From: Ciborinia camelliae
Taxonomy: Eukaryota; Ascomycota; Leotiomycetes; Helotiales; Sclerotiniaceae
DNA length: 64,000 bases
Reading direction: 5' to 3'
NCBI GenBank assembly: GCA_025890175.1
Contig: JANPYM010000001.1
Span: 5,226,909 to 5,290,908 of the forward strand
Below are positions 1 through 12,839 of the stretch, piece after piece. Under the pieces are notes generated by a model that saw nothing but the letters and a program-made list of their open reading frames with translations, was not told the origin of the DNA and did no database searches. Both the position numbers and the translations under genes were made by a program. Numbering within the stretch: position 1 is the stretch's first letter; every line of letters starts with the position of its first letter.

Positions 1-1174
1 AACTCAAAATTGACCTCCTCTCCTCTGTGTCACTTCCCTCTAACTGTCGACTGTCTAACTCAGGGGCTCTAACTAGAGATGCGATGTTCCTAACTATGTT
101 CTGGTGAACGAATAATCAGTCGTCTAATGCTAACTACCGGCCAATAGCTCGCGCTCGCTCCACTTTTTACACAGCCTTCCTTCTAAGTAGGTAGTAAGTA
201 GTAAGTAGGTATGTAAGTTCTGGCCCCTTGAAGTTTAATTCCATCGTCGTGTCGAAGAAGCGAAGTCGCGAAGTCGTGAATATGTGGAACTAGGTACCTA
301 AGTTACCTACCTAATTACTAGGTATAAGGTTCTTTCTTACTGCTAGGGTAGTCAGTGTTAGTTGATAGATAAACTACTAGGTACTACGCTGAGATGATGT
401 ATGTTATTATTGCCTAGGTATTATTTGCTAGAGGACTTGTCCTTGTTTGGTCTTCTGCGGGACTTTTGTAACTTTTCTAGTGGAAAAGAAACGGATCGGA
501 CGGATGAACTATGGATTAGTGGATTGATATGATACCTACTAGGGTAGAAAGCATTCAGCTAGCTCGTTTGTTCTGGTTCAAACTCATGTCATGTCATGGC
601 ATGATGAGCTGAGATGGGATATAACCGTTAAGGTTACGGACCTTAGCATTGAGGGCCCCTCTCTCCCCCCAAGTAAGGTAAGGTAAGGATAAGAATAGGG
701 CCGAAAAATCCATGTTCTATGGAAAGAAGGGATAGGTTCTATCTATGATCCCATGTATGATTCAAGATCAGATCAAACTATTTTTGATGAATGTTGGTTG
801 GATTTCGGGGCTTCGATAGCTAGCCATAGAGATTATGGATGGATTAGCTGGAGTATTCATTGCATGTAGTATTAGTTGAGACTAGGTAGATTCGATTTGA
901 ACATCATCTGATCGTATTTTCAATTTACGTTAATGCGATTTTGAGCTTTCATTTCATGAGAAAGAATGATTGTCGTTCTAAAGTGTCTGAACTTATTATC
1001 TTAGAGAGCTCTAGCTAAGGAGTTATCTTTCAACTTTCTCCTCGCAGCAAGTCAAGTGTTTGGGTATTCGTTCATTCATGTATCCTAATTTGATCTTCTC
1101 GGTTGTATTCTACCGCTGTTCTTTCGGTTTTCATTGGGGACATGGACATGGACATGTCCTTCCTTCCTACCTCA
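1..1174. other. Gene-free intergenic DNA
   Basis: I see no coding region here. The stretch is AT-rich and holds several copies of the short words GTAGGTA and CTAGGTA (for example around 181-215, 290-330 and 360-420), which recur in other intergenic regions of the window. It could be the flank of a gene lying outside the window. Confidence 0.6.
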
Positions 1175-1351
1175 TCCCATCTCTCCCATCTCTACCATCT
1201 CTCCCATCTCTACCATCTCTCCCATCTCTACCATCTCTCCCATCTCTACCATCTCTCCCATCTCTACCATCTCTCCCATCTCTCCCATCTCTCCCATCTC
1301 TCCCATCTCTCCCATCTCTACCATCTCTCCCATCTCTACCATCTCTATCAT
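1175..1351. repeat. 9-bp minisatellite (CCATCTCTM)
   Basis: This is a pyrimidine-rich tandem array. Its 9-bp unit CCATCTCTC alternates with CCATCTCTA over about 175 bp. Because the unit length is a multiple of three, the array is open in many frames on both strands and yields spurious SLP/SHL repeat peptides with no gene support. Confidence 0.9.
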
Positions 1352-1385
1352 CCCACCCCATCCACTCCCATCCCAACTCATCCCA

Positions 1386-1514
1386 CCCCCTTCATCATCA
1401 CCCCCTTCATCATCACCCCCTTCATCATCACCCCCTTCATCATCACCCCCTTCATCATCACCCCCTTCATCATCACCCCCTTCATCATCACCCCCTTCAT
1501 CATCACCCCCTTCA
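1386..1514. repeat. 15-bp minisatellite (CCCCCTTCATCATCA)
   Basis: About 8.6 nearly perfect copies of a 15-bp unit lie directly after the preceding 9-bp array. The uniformity of the copies suggests recent slippage or unequal exchange. There is no spacer/repeat alternation, so it is not a CRISPR array. Confidence 0.9.
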
Positions 1515-2190
1515 CCATTCTCTACCCATGGCCCACCCAAACCCCAAGTCCCAAAAAGCAATAATAAACAGTACCTGTCTATACACCTATGCCTATACCT
1601 ATATATACCTACATAACAATCGACCCAACCAAAGTTGAAATGTCCATTCATTCCAAAGACTTCCCATAGACTGTCATGATATCCATATAATACCTAGATA
1701 GATACTACATCAACATTACCATTACCATTAACATCAACATCAACTTCAACTTCAACTCACTCATAGGAAATCATAGATATTATACCTATTCAAACATACG
1801 ACACAATAGCATACACCGTAACTTACTTATAGCTGCATACATAAACGTCGCATAAACATAAACATAAACATGAAACCAACCCGTTGAGATTCGGGAAAAA
1901 GAAAAGGAAAAGAAAAGTGCATCAGTGATGCCAGCCAGCCATGCAGTTCAGTCCCAGTCCCAGTCCCCTCTTCGGTATGAATTGAATTGAATTGAATTGA
2001 ATTTAATTTAATTTAATTTATTTATGGGCTGAATGCTAGGAATAGAGAGAGAAATAGAAAGAGAAATAGAAACATGATGGATATAATACATCTAATCTTA
2101 TCTAATTCATCCCATCATATATCACATCCCATCCCATCAGATCTCGAATTCCCCGGTCACTTGGTCCCGAGTCTTTGTATCCATATGAGA

Positions 2191-2418
2191 GCAGGAAGAG
2201 CAGGAAGAGCAGGAAGAGCAGGAAGAGCAGGAAGAGCAGGAAGAGCAGGAAGAGCAGGAAGAGCAGGAAGAGCAGGAAGAGCAGGAAGAGCAGGAAGAGC
2301 AGGAAGAGCAGGAAGAGCAGGAAGAGCAGGAAGAGCAGGAAGAGCAGGAAGAGCAGGAAGAGCAGGAAGAGCAGGAAGAGCAGGAAGAGCAGGAAGAGCA
2401 GGAAGAGCAGGAAGAGCA
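2191..2418. repeat. 9-bp purine minisatellite (GCAGGAAGA)
   Basis: About 25 almost identical copies of GCAGGAAGA make a purine-rich plus strand 228 bp long. The array is open in all three forward frames and in reverse frames because the unit is 9 bp. The peptides it would encode (AGR, KSR and similar repeats) have no start context or flanking coding signal, so I treat it as non-coding. Confidence 0.9.
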
Positions 2419-2698
2419 AAAATAACACCCCACTCATCATCAGAACCTCAGCACCCAAGTATTTCAGGTCCGGTCTCGTTCTCGGTATGAAGAAACCTTA
2501 TAAACATCTATCCTATCGATCGAGTTATCTATACTGGTTGCACTTAATATATATACAAAAACCCACCATCAGGAGTATCATCATCGTTGTACGTATCCAC
2601 GTATCCCATTTAAACCAATGTAATGTAATGTAAATGTAAATATAATGCTCATAATTCCAACACCATCCCTCCAATCAATACCCATTTGATAATCTTAA

Positions 2699-4390
2699 TT
2701 AAGATTCCCAAGCACTATTAGCAATCGCCGTAGCCAAATCATCATTCTGATTTCTAGCAGCAGCGCCTGCAATGATCGGTGCGTCCTGTATAAGAACCCT
2801 TGGCCTAAAACCGTTGTTGCTCCCATCAATGACAAGGTCCATCCACTGCAACCCTTTGCTTTTCCTCATCCTATTTATATGACGCTCAACACTCAACCCG
2901 TCGTAAATAGCCTTCTCGTAGACTTGTTTTTCTTTTTCGGACCACCCTTCAATATCCGGAACCCCGGAGTCTAGCCCATCTCCCCTCATCCCACTTCTCA
3001 AAATCAAAGTGCCCAACCTTCTCCATTGATTACCCCAATCCACGCCATTTGCGTCCTGCAACGCCAATATCCATTCTATACACCCTTCCAGATCCAGGTA
3101 TTCGAGTCCATAAACTCCATTCGCCAATTTCTTCAACACCAACGCCGACTCTGAAAAATCTTCATCCAAAGTCCGTGAATACATATTACTAGCACCATAC
3201 TGAATGTCTCTTCTTCCGGGGATTGGCGACTCGAAAACAGTAGTGCTAGAGTTTGGAGTGAGTGAAGGAGGGGGCCAGTAAGCGAGGGAGAGATGGGTGA
3301 GGGTTCTGAGATGGGGCGTAAGAGCAAGAAGACGAGGCCAGGAGATTGACGGTGGAGGATGAGACAGCGATAGATGAGTGAGATGTGGAAGGGTCGCGGG
3401 TAAAGATCGAGGTATTGTTTCTTTATTTATAGTGGTAGTTGTAAGAAGTGTTGAGAGCTGTTTCAAGCCAACTGATCTTCCAATCGAACCACCAAGATCC
3501 AGTCGAAAGAAATCATCATTATGCCCTCCGGGGGACTTTCCATCGACTTCTTCCTCCCAATCTTCTGTCTCCTCTTCGATACGTTCTTCTGTTGCATCTG
3601 CACCTTCAACTGCGCTTTCCTCCATTGTCGGCGAAAGAAGTAAGCTCTTCAACCCTTCAAATCCTATCCCTCCCTCCGGCCCATAAACCGCAATATAACT
3701 TAACAGCCCCATCCTCAAACCGACCGGCAATATCGCCAAATTATTCGACTCATAAACACTCATCTCCTCCCAATCCCTGGCCAATCCCCTTAAGCACATC
3801 TCTAGAAAACTCCTTCCCCCATTTCGCCCATTCCCATTTGTATCATCACCCAAACCAGGAAAATACCCCACCCCTCTCAGGAACAACCGTTGCCCTCCTC
3901 CATTCTGGTGGAAGCGGAATCGCCTCCGCACATCAGCAGGGGCGTGCCTACTTCCTTCTAGCCAACTTCTGGGTGGCGCAGGGCCAGCTGGTATTCGACG
4001 TCCATGGGCATCGAAGCGCCGGCTATGGGCAGGTCTGCGGGGAGTGGGAGTGGGAGTTTCGGGATGGGAGAGGAGGTGGCGGATTTGAGGAGGGAGGGTA
4101 TGAGGGGATGGGCTGAGCGAAGAAGCGGCGCGGAGGTGTTCGGCGGGAGTGATGCCAATTTTGCGGGCGGAATTTATTAGATCGTTTACGGATGGTACAT
4201 TTTTATCTGTCGTACAACGCGCGCATGAGTTGAATGATCAATGGGAAGGTGAGCGGGGTACAATGGGGTTATCCAACATGCTGAACGTACTTTGCGATGC
4301 CGATGCCGAAGCAGAAGCATTAGAATTGAGTGATGGATGGACTGTACTGGCAGGTTTCGAATATTGTGATGTAAATCGTTTCTTAGGCAT
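2699..4390 (-). CDS. Conserved fungal protein with leucine-rich-like region, 535 aa
   Basis: I do not know the function. The start at 4390 gives MPKKRFTSQYSK. An 84-nt intron (4290-4207; donor GTACGT, acceptor ACAG) joins exon 1 (4390-4291) to a single exon 4206-2699, and the frame closes at 535 residues. After a Ser/Ala-rich leader come the conserved-looking segments SVNDLINSARKIGITPAEH and RRIPAGPAPPRSWLEG. The remainder contains repeated leucine-rich stretches (HLTHLSLSH, LRTLTHLSLAYW, LEYLDLEGC) that resemble leucine-rich repeats, with an acidic low-complexity insert between. The overall plan matches a fungus-restricted family that genome projects sometimes label tafazzin, but no acyltransferase motif is visible, so I would not use that name. 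Reading the long exon alone would give a falsely short protein from a GTG. Confidence 0.78.
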
Positions 4391-6894
4391 GAAGAAGAAT
4401 AATAATAATAATATTTGTGATGTGATTTGTTAGTTGTTTGTGTTTTGAAGAATTATAATTATAATTAGTTATAGTTATGATTATTATGGCGTTGTTGGGG
4501 TTCTATATAGATTACAAATTATAGGTGCTCCAGCACGGTGCAGCCCGTACCTAGGTACCTAGGTAAACTAGTAGGTAGGGTTCCCGCGCCTATAAACCAT
4601 CAAAACCTTATAGCCCCATCACACTAAAAATAGGCGAGACAGATCAATGAAGGGGTGGAGGATGATTCAAGAATCAAGATCTTTATTATCAATCTACTGC
4701 TGATGGTCCAATGACTCATATTGATGAAAACAATTAACAGTAGCAATATGGATGGAATCTTACTATACTCCTCCCGAGGGCCTATTAAAGAGTCATTGTG
4801 CACCGGTAATAGATTGATGGCAAGTCATCGAAAATGATGACCCAAAGTATCTCACTCTTTCACTCATCTCATATCGACATCTATACCTTCAATAATCAGT
4901 CCGAAGCAATATTTCTTGCTTCAAAATTACACAATATTCTTCGTTATATGAATTTATCATTCTAGACGATTTGCACATAAAATAACACTAGTATGGTGGC
5001 CACATCATGCTGAGCCTTCGTTGACATCCGAGTCGGATATTTAATTATGTACTCTCTCAATTCAGTACTAAGTAGTACTTTACGAAGGCAATTGGTATGA
5101 TCCTATCTCTCATATTAGATCTATGAGCGCTCATGCACCAGCCAAACGAGTGAGCATTGGAAGTCGAATGTTACGACCTCTGGGAATAATGGATGTACCG
5201 CCCATAAAATCAAGCCTTTGGTTATTCCATCTACATCAATCGATGATCTTTGATGTGTATCCGAATAAAACTCATTGCTCAAAGTTTGACTTTCACCGAG
5301 CTTTCATAAGTCCTCGAGTGACTAGATCTGATATGTTATTTGTGCAGGCGGTATTGGAAATTTTATTATTACCGTTATCCTATTGCTCTCACCAACCAAC
5401 TACTTCTCACTCCTTCTCAATTCAGATTGTCCGTTTCACACGTATAGAGGGATCCTTAGAGACAAGAAGTTGTAACCCTCCCCCCCTTGGCTTGATTATA
5501 ATAGCTCTTTCCCGGCCCCCTCTTAAATATTATCTTTCTCTCTTTAACAATCTCTCTCCCTCATGCTATTCTTTGTTATCATTATTGCTTTTATTATTTT
5601 TATTTTGCCATTACTGTTTATCTTTAAGTTGTTATTATTGGTCTTATCATCAACTTTTTATACCAGGATTTCATTTACATAAGAAGAGAAAGGGGAAAAG
5701 AGTTTTTATAATCCGTTATTGAAAAGGAGGGCGACTCATATTCAAGAGCTTAAGGCAGGTATGAGTGTAGTTGAGCGACTCGTCTAATTCTCAATCGTTT
5801 TACTAGTACACAAGCACCCCTTTCTTCGCTTGATACTTTCTTTATCGACAAAATACTCTCTCCAATAGGTTTCATCTCATATGGAAGCTATATGTAGACT
5901 GTGCGGCTTGATTATATAGCAGAATATTCTTCCCAATGCTAAAGTGGTGATGCTTACTTTTGTTAATATCCTATTATTTCCACTCGTTCTTGGCTCATTG
6001 GCTCAAGCTCTTTTGAGAGTATACCGAGGATCAGTAGTGTTTAATTTTGCCATTTCGAGCTCATTGGCGAAGGTAGGAATTGGCTACAGTGAATGCAACC
6101 CTACCATCCAGTCGCCGCAGTTTTTGGCTTGAACATCATCTTACCAAATATATCAGACCAATATTTCCCTAAGAATTATTAAAGTTATCCTATTGGTCGA
6201 TTTATATCTGTAAGGCTCAGCGATTGAATTGGCTTGACCAGGAGTTTTCGGGCGTTGGTTCAGCCTTAGACCACCCCGGATTTCGACCCCAATGCGTAGC
6301 AATCCTACCCGTCGTCATATTTTCTTACCTATGAATATCAATTTGGCGAACGCGTTCTAAATAAAATTGCGGGCAACCACCCATCAGCAGCACTAAAATG
6401 CCTATTATCCGATATTGTGGCCCCAGGATCTTTCATCCTTGACTGCCAAATTTGAATTGGAATGGGATGATATTGTATGAGAACTAGGCGCCAGTATCAT
6501 TCTTTAGCTAGTTGTAGGGGTAGCAGCGCCTCATCTTTTTAATTACCATAGTCGGTGAATTAAATCAAACAAGCTGGCTTACCACAAGTTCTGTAAGCAA
6601 ACATGTGTGGCTTTAAAGGTTTCAAGCTATACATATCTTTTCCAAGTTATACAAAGTATTCTGGGAGGTAGTCTTATCTAATGCAATGATACTTTTATTT
6701 TAATTCACCTACTATCGAGTAGGGTAGATGAGTAGTACCTCGCCAACAATTACATGACTGCGTTTTCTATAGACATATTACCATTGAATATGCCCTCCTC
6801 GTCCAACTTTCATCCGTTTCTGCATTGAAAATTTTCTGTTACGTTCCAAGTATTGTCCTTCAGTAGAAATATTTCTTCGTTACATTCGTTCAAG
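4391..6894. other. 2.5-kb intergenic region without recognisable genes
   Basis: No open frame here shows a domain or a plausible spliced structure. The longest ATG frame (5123-5722) has no family resemblance and runs through AT-rich sequence. Palindromic CCTAGGTA words lie at 4549-4580, shortly upstream of the minus-strand gene at 2699-4390. The right end is the probable promoter of the secreted-protein gene at 6895. Confidence 0.55.
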
Positions 6895-9418
6895 ATGAGG
6901 GGTTGGACAATCATCTTGAGCCTGCTCATTAACTGGGCTCTTCCTGTCGTTTCTTCTCCTTACATGCCCGTTAATTCTATTCCCTATAAAGCCTATGACG
7001 GGGGCAATGCGTACTCAAACCATCGAATAAGCGTTGCGGATGTTAAAGTTTCATCTTCCCTTGAAGAAAGAGATCAGACGTTGAATCTCGGATCTTTTTC
7101 TTTAGACAACCATCTAGAACCAAATGACGTTTTATTCTTGATGTAAGTCATCAATATCGACTCATTGATACAAATTGCTGACTTCAATTATCCCAGCGGA
7201 GGAAGTGTCACGACAGGCGTTGTTACAAAATCTATCAAAGCAACTTGCGTGAATTGTTTTACTACTGGCGAAGCTATTGTTACTACCGCAGGACTCGAGA
7301 CGGACGACTCCATCCTGGGAAATATTTTACATTTTATGAAAGACCCTACCGGGATCGTTATCAATGCACTTGATTTGGATCTCAAGCTCGATTTCCAGGG
7401 TGTAACTGGTCATTTCGAGGTAGATATTGCGTTTTCTGAGGCCGCAACTTATACCTTTCCAATATTCACATCAGAAACTCCTGTTGGTGGACAGGTAAGT
7501 ACCAGCGGAGACTCATGCCCAGAAATCTCTTGTTAATATGGCCCAGCTTAATGATAAAGACGAGATCGGCTTGATCTTCCAGATTGATTTGGTCTTCACA
7601 GTTAGTGGTCAGGTCGACGTCATAACTGGCTTCGAAGTAGAATTTCCAGATAATTCTTACATCGTACTCAATCCGCTCAAAGGAGAACTCGTGGAAGAGA
7701 ATTTGTAAGCACTCTACGTTTCCTACATAACTTCATGCCTGTTTTCGGTGCAAAAGCTAAGTGGTCATAGGGAAGGGATTAAAGTCAGTGCTATACCAGT
7801 GGAGTTCAAGTCTGGAACAGCTTGTGTGACAGTAGCTCTGAGATATAAATTGAAAGCCGGTACTTCCGTGGAAGTATTCGGATTTGGCTTCAAATTCGAG
7901 GCAGGTGCATACATCAACGCCCCCCAATACCGTGCTTGTATCACAGATCAACCAAGCAAGCCATGCAAGCTTGATTTCATCGAGAATTTCTATGTTGATG
8001 TTGGTGTCTACGCCCAAGCTATCAAGGAAATCGATTATGCTACATGGGCAGCTGGGCCCTCTGCTGTATCTACTTTGTACGCTGGGACGCTGCCTTCCAA
8101 GTGCTTCATCAGCAGTACCTCATCAATACAGAACAGCCTTCTATCTTCGTCCACAAGTTATACCATGACTCCAACGCCAGAACCTGAGACTACGCCAGAG
8201 AATAGTGCACCCAAGACCTCTACAGGAAACTCCGATTCATATCAAAAGACAGCAACCGGAACTGCACCTTTCCCTACCAACTCAGACAATGGTACAATTA
8301 TAGGAACTGGAATAAGGCCAACAGGAATAGGGTCGTATTCAGTTACTCGCTCGAGCACAAGACTAACGATCATACCAAGTGGCTCTCTTACTGATACTGC
8401 ACCGGGAAATTCATATGGTTCTGGTATCTCAGGAACAGCGATAGGTACACTTAGCGGAATTATCCCTACACCTTCAAGCGTATTGTTTCCGAATTCGACC
8501 ACCACTCACTCCATTCAGACATATGGTAGTGAACCAGAGTCATCTTATATCGATGGCATTAAACTAGCAGCTTCGCCCGATTCTACCATCACAAGCGATG
8601 CGCCATTCCCGACAGCCACTTATGATCTTTACACTACCATCACTGCTAGTTCCACAAGTACTTATACCGTTTACAGTTGTGCAACTGAAGCCGTCTGGTG
8701 TCCATATAGCATGCTTTCCCCAGTAATCCTCACAAAGACCATCGCCCAATACACGACGGTGTGCCTTTCCTCTGAATTCCCCACTGGAATACCCACCATT
8801 GACCCCTCAGCTGTCGCCACTAGAATATTCTCCCCACTCGGCACTGATACACCACGCATTAACATCAACATCACCGACAGCGCACCCCTCACTCCCTGCC
8901 CCACCCCCATCACCAAGAAGATCGAAATCGCAACCATGTATTCTACTACCGGGATCTCCATCGCCGCATATTCACCTACCGTCCCCCAAGTCATCAGCGG
9001 CAGCACCTGGTACATACCGGAACAAAGTCTCTGGAACCCACCCGGATCCGTTACCTCACCCGTCACGAGTGAAAGAATCGAATGGGGCTACTATCCCATG
9101 GCCAACAGTACGACTACTGGAGGAACCGGAACGAGCACCGGTATAATTTCAGGAATTGCGCGTGGTACGAAGACCAACGGGCAATTTCCAACTGGAAATC
9201 CAACAAAAACAAGCTCGGCGACGGATGGAGAGGGGACTCCTCGTAGTACTGAGACGCCTGCGTTCAGTACGATTGCAAACGGTGGGGACGGAGGAACATA
9301 TGGGACACCAGTTGTGAAGCCTCGAGATCCGATGAAGAGGTCTGGCACTTCTTCTGTAGGATTTCCTGTCATGCTCCTCAGTATTGCTACCTTATTGGCG
9401 GCTTTGGTTATTTATTGA
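6895..9418 (+). CDS. Secreted Ser/Thr-rich cell-surface protein, 771 aa, possible GPI anchor
   Basis: Four exons: 6895-7142, 7197-7494, 7583-7704 and 7771-9418. The introns are 54, 88 and 66 nt, with GTAAGT or GTAAGC donors, and all frames close. The ATG at 6895 opens a signal peptide (MRGWTIILSLLINWALPVVSS). The N-terminal half (about residues 80-330) is beta-rich, with motifs such as TGGF/TGHF-type turns, GVKFxAG-like FGFKFEAGAY and several cysteines. It resembles uncharacterised fungal extracellular domains (DUF7223-like, from memory). The second half is a long Ser/Thr/Gly/Pro-rich stalk expected to be heavily O-glycosylated. The C-terminus ends in a short hydrophobic segment (GFPVMLLSIATLLAALVIY) after RSGTSS, the arrangement of a GPI signal or tail anchor. 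A cell-wall or surface role is an inference. Confidence 0.82.
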
Positions 9419-11131
9419 TGTTATTTGGTTGACCAAGGCCTGGTTTATAGTAAAAGATATGTATGCTAGCATGTACAAGATCTGAATGCTAGCATTTGGA
9501 TATTGACGATTTATTGTTTGGTAGAAAGAAATTTTAGCTTGTCCCCGATGTAGGTCGTAGTATTCAAATGCTGAGAACTAGAAAAGAGGTCCCATTGAAA
9601 AAATCAACATTCAACATCTACAAGTTATAATACTCCCAGTCATCAGGCAGATGGCTACGAACATTAAAGATATGAAACTTGCTATGTATTTTAAATATAT
9701 ATAAAAAATATTAAACGCAGAAGATAATAATTGATAATATGAGGGATTGATATACCAGGATAATCAAATATAATTTCCTTTCTTCGATTATAGGTACCTC
9801 CTCATCGATTCAAAATGTATAGAATTGCTAGCTGGGGCGGGTCCGGCATCTCCTCGACATGCTAGCATAGGTATTTAGATATCCAAATTCCTCTTAAACT
9901 TGGACAATTCACAATTTCAGGGTATGCCTACCTTACCTAGATAGTTATTTCAATGACTTCAGAATATGAGCTTAACATCGTCTACTCAGTAGGTACCTAC
10001 AGGTAATAAATGAAAAGAATATCCTGTTCAATCAACGATTAGATTAGACATTGGTAATCTCTTGTCCAAGGTGATGCGATGGAACTATTTGTTTATCTTG
10101 TCTTATATCGAGGAGGTTTATCCGGTTGAGGCTGAAAAGATTCCTACCAAACAGTTTTTGATTGCTTCGTCTATAGCACTTGAATACTACAATCGAATGA
10201 TAACAGTCAGATATCATCAATATTACATATACTAGTATATATTTTTCTACTACCAAGCAATCCCCAAGGCGTTTGAGAATTCTTCATGAAAGATTTGAAC
10301 AGCAGTGGGGAATGGTTAACTTCCTAAGCTCAGTGTAGATACCTACCTAGTAGTTTTGATTCTCCAAACGATTTACCCAACAAATTGATACCGTTTACCA
10401 CCGACAATGAGATACTATTATTGAACATATCTTGGCTTTCGACTACCTAGTACCTAGAAGTAAAAAAATAGACCAACCACAATGTACTGTAGGTAGAAAG
10501 CACGCGAGCCAAGGGAAAGGAAAACGCCCTCGAACCTGCCTCGCTTGCTTACCGAGCGAGTTAGGAGAACGTAGCAATTCATGCTTAAAGATAAACCAAA
10601 GGGAGATTCGCAACGTATAATAATTTTATTCTTTCTCTTTAAGAATTATAAAAATTCAAAAAATGGTTTAAGCAAGATTTGGCTTTGCTTAGTATACTGA
10701 TTCACCGGAATATTGAATATTGAAATCGTTTGAAAATTCGACGAGTTTTAAGCATTGTAAATTTTCAAACCCGGGCTTTCAGTGTACATTCGGACGTTTA
10801 TTGACATTGACTAGAGACTTGTTCAACACGAAAGAATTAATAAAAGTGGTCATCCAAAACATCATTGACGAAAACACCTTCAATTTGATCTTAAACTGTA
10901 TTGAAATTTCAATATTTACAAGTAACACCATCTAAACCACAGCAGACAACAATGATACATCGGACAATAAATAAATCATCCTCGCCGATTACTAAAAAGA
11001 CTAGCTTTTCGCGCTCTCTGCGATCTTCAGGTCTGTTATTCTGATGCCACAATATTGCCATCGCAATGCTGCATCCCACATACCGCCCACACAAACGCCA
11101 AACTCCCCCGCCTGCCATCCATCATCATAAT
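9419..11131. other. 1.7-kb AT-rich intergenic region
   Basis: I see no coding region. The sequence is strongly AT-rich (for example 9680-9780 and 10620-10760) with scattered TAGGTACCT-type words near 9794 and 9990. It separates the 3' ends of the surface-protein gene (+) and GLO3 (-), so it is expected to hold both 3' ends. I could not pick out polyadenylation sites with confidence. Confidence 0.5.
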
Positions 11132-12839
11132 TTAGCCGTTCAAATAGCTTCTGATGGCACCTTGGAGTTTGCTTGCGCCCTCTCCGAGGACTTGAGTCAA
11201 GTTATCCAAATCATCTCCAGCCGTGACACCAAATTTCCTCACAAAATCCTTTGCGGCGGTTTCAAGATCACCATAATCTTCTCCGCCCTCCTCTTCTTCG
11301 GGTCTTCCGAAGTAGGCGTTGGAAGAGATAGATGTAGCTCCTTCGAAGCCTTGTAGACGAGTCTTGGCTTCTGATTGTGCGCTTGGGTCGAATGATCCCT
11401 TGCCAAAAAATTCGTCGGATGAAATACCCTTTTGGCTGCCGAACTTTTGACGGGCATATTTCTCATCGTCATCTGCAGGAATGTTAGTCATAAATATTAA
11501 GAAAGCCGTAACCTGTACAAGTGATATCTCACCTTCTTTTGTGGCCTTGATAGGCCCCACTGAGCCAAAACCACCCATCTTCTTTTGTGTAGTAGCTGCA
11601 GGTTTTGAACCTCCAATCTGTCCAAACCCAAGTCGTCCCATGCCCATTCCGAGCCGCTCGACCTCACCGTTTGACCGCTCTCTGCTGTGACCATATCCTG
11701 CCCTTCCTGGGCTCATTGGTGTTGGCGCAGCAATGCTGGAGAGATCCGCTGTCTTGGTAATAGTTGACTTTTTGGCCATAGCGTCTTCAGCCTCGGGGTC
11801 ATAGCCCAATTTCTCGATTCTTTCGGCTTCTTCTTTTGCTTTACGCTCGGCGGCATCAAAATCAATCACATCGCCTGTAACCTTCTTCGCGCCCAATTTA
11901 GTCTTCTTGGCGCCAAGGACGTTTGCTTTTCGTGGTCCAGCCCCTGCTGCGGTTCCTTTGCGCAACGCTGCGGATGATGTGATGCGGCTCGCAGCAGGAG
12001 CCGCGGCTGAGCCTTCTGTTTTCCCAAGTGGCGATGTTGCTCTTGCGATTCCGTTACCAGCAGCGTTGGCACCGGCGTTGAGGAAAGGAGAGGGTGTTCG
12101 CCCAACAACAGGTGGTGTGGCAGTTCGAGATATTGGAGGAGTTGGTCGTTTGATCGAAGGCTTATCCCAAGAAGAAAAGAAGTCATCCTCTGGCTCGCCG
12201 GCAGGTGTGGAACTTCCATCAGTAGCATCAGTCGCCGCATCAGTAATTACAACTTCGTTCGGGTATCTGTGCATTGGTCAGCATTGATATGTAAAATCAC
12301 CAGAAAACAGCGTACTCGGCAGCATCCTTTGCAGCACGTCTCTTCAGCTCTTCCTTGTATTTCGTGGCCGCGTTCGACTGGTATTTGGTTTTTGGGTCCT
12401 TGCTATTCAATGCCGCAGTTCCTCCATTTGATTGAAAGTATTTTGTAGCCGATTCGTTACCGCCAACTTTCATAACTCGCAATTGGTCCCATTGCCATTC
12501 TGATCACCCCATTAGCCTCTCTGTTATGATTCGAGGTTGTCCGCAATACATACGATCAAGGTTTGTCGATCGCACAAAGGAGATGTGGACACCTAAGTTG
12601 CGATGGTTTGATGAACAATCAAGACAGAGGTAAATTCCAAAAGGCACAGAAGTCCATGTCGGATTCTTTGCCCCGCAATCAAAACAAATCTATCTCGCCA
12701 AATATATATATTAGCATGTGTAGCATGGTTTGGTTACACCCTTCCAGAGAATGTTTGTTTTGCGCACCCTGTTTGCTGGCTTTGTCTTCAACTTCTCGAA
12801 GAGCTTTTGTGACTGGGCCTTCGAAGCAAGAACAGCCAT
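11132..12839 (-). CDS. GLO3: ArfGAP Glo3 (ARFGAP2/3 type), 488 aa
   Basis: This is a GTPase-activating protein for Arf1 in COPI-mediated Golgi-to-ER retrograde transport. Five exons: 12839-12768, 12689-12554, 12499-12316, 12266-11533 and 11472-11132. The introns are 78, 54, 49 and 60 nt, and the frame closes at 488 residues; from memory yeast Glo3 is of similar length. The ATG at 12839 gives [18 protein letters not shown]. The zinc finger is complete: Cys26, Cys29, Cys46 and Cys49 in CX2CX16CX2C, followed by [16 protein letters not shown] with the catalytic arginine context. [19 protein letters not shown] finishes the ArfGAP domain. The central basic, lysine-rich region and the Gly/Arg motif [12 protein letters not shown], then [11 protein letters not shown], match the Glo3 regulatory motif region that separates Glo3 from Gcs1. 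It is divergently paired with TIM21. The last intron is 60 nt without an in-frame stop. Confidence 0.93.

Noticed and set aside
1386..1514. Regular array that might suggest CRISPR
   Set aside because: The 15-bp units are contiguous without unique spacers, and the host is a fungus.
1060..1651. Long overlapping open frames on both strands (SLPSLP, LSHLYH, GDDEGG peptides)
   Set aside because: They are artefacts of 9-bp and 15-bp tandem repeats, with no domain, signal or splice support.
3448..4116. 222-codon plus-strand frame
   Set aside because: It is antisense to the better supported minus-strand gene and has no domain.
5123..5722. 199-codon ATG frame
   Set aside because: It has no recognisable motif, and low-complexity Ser/Leu/Tyr sequence runs through AT-rich intergenic DNA.
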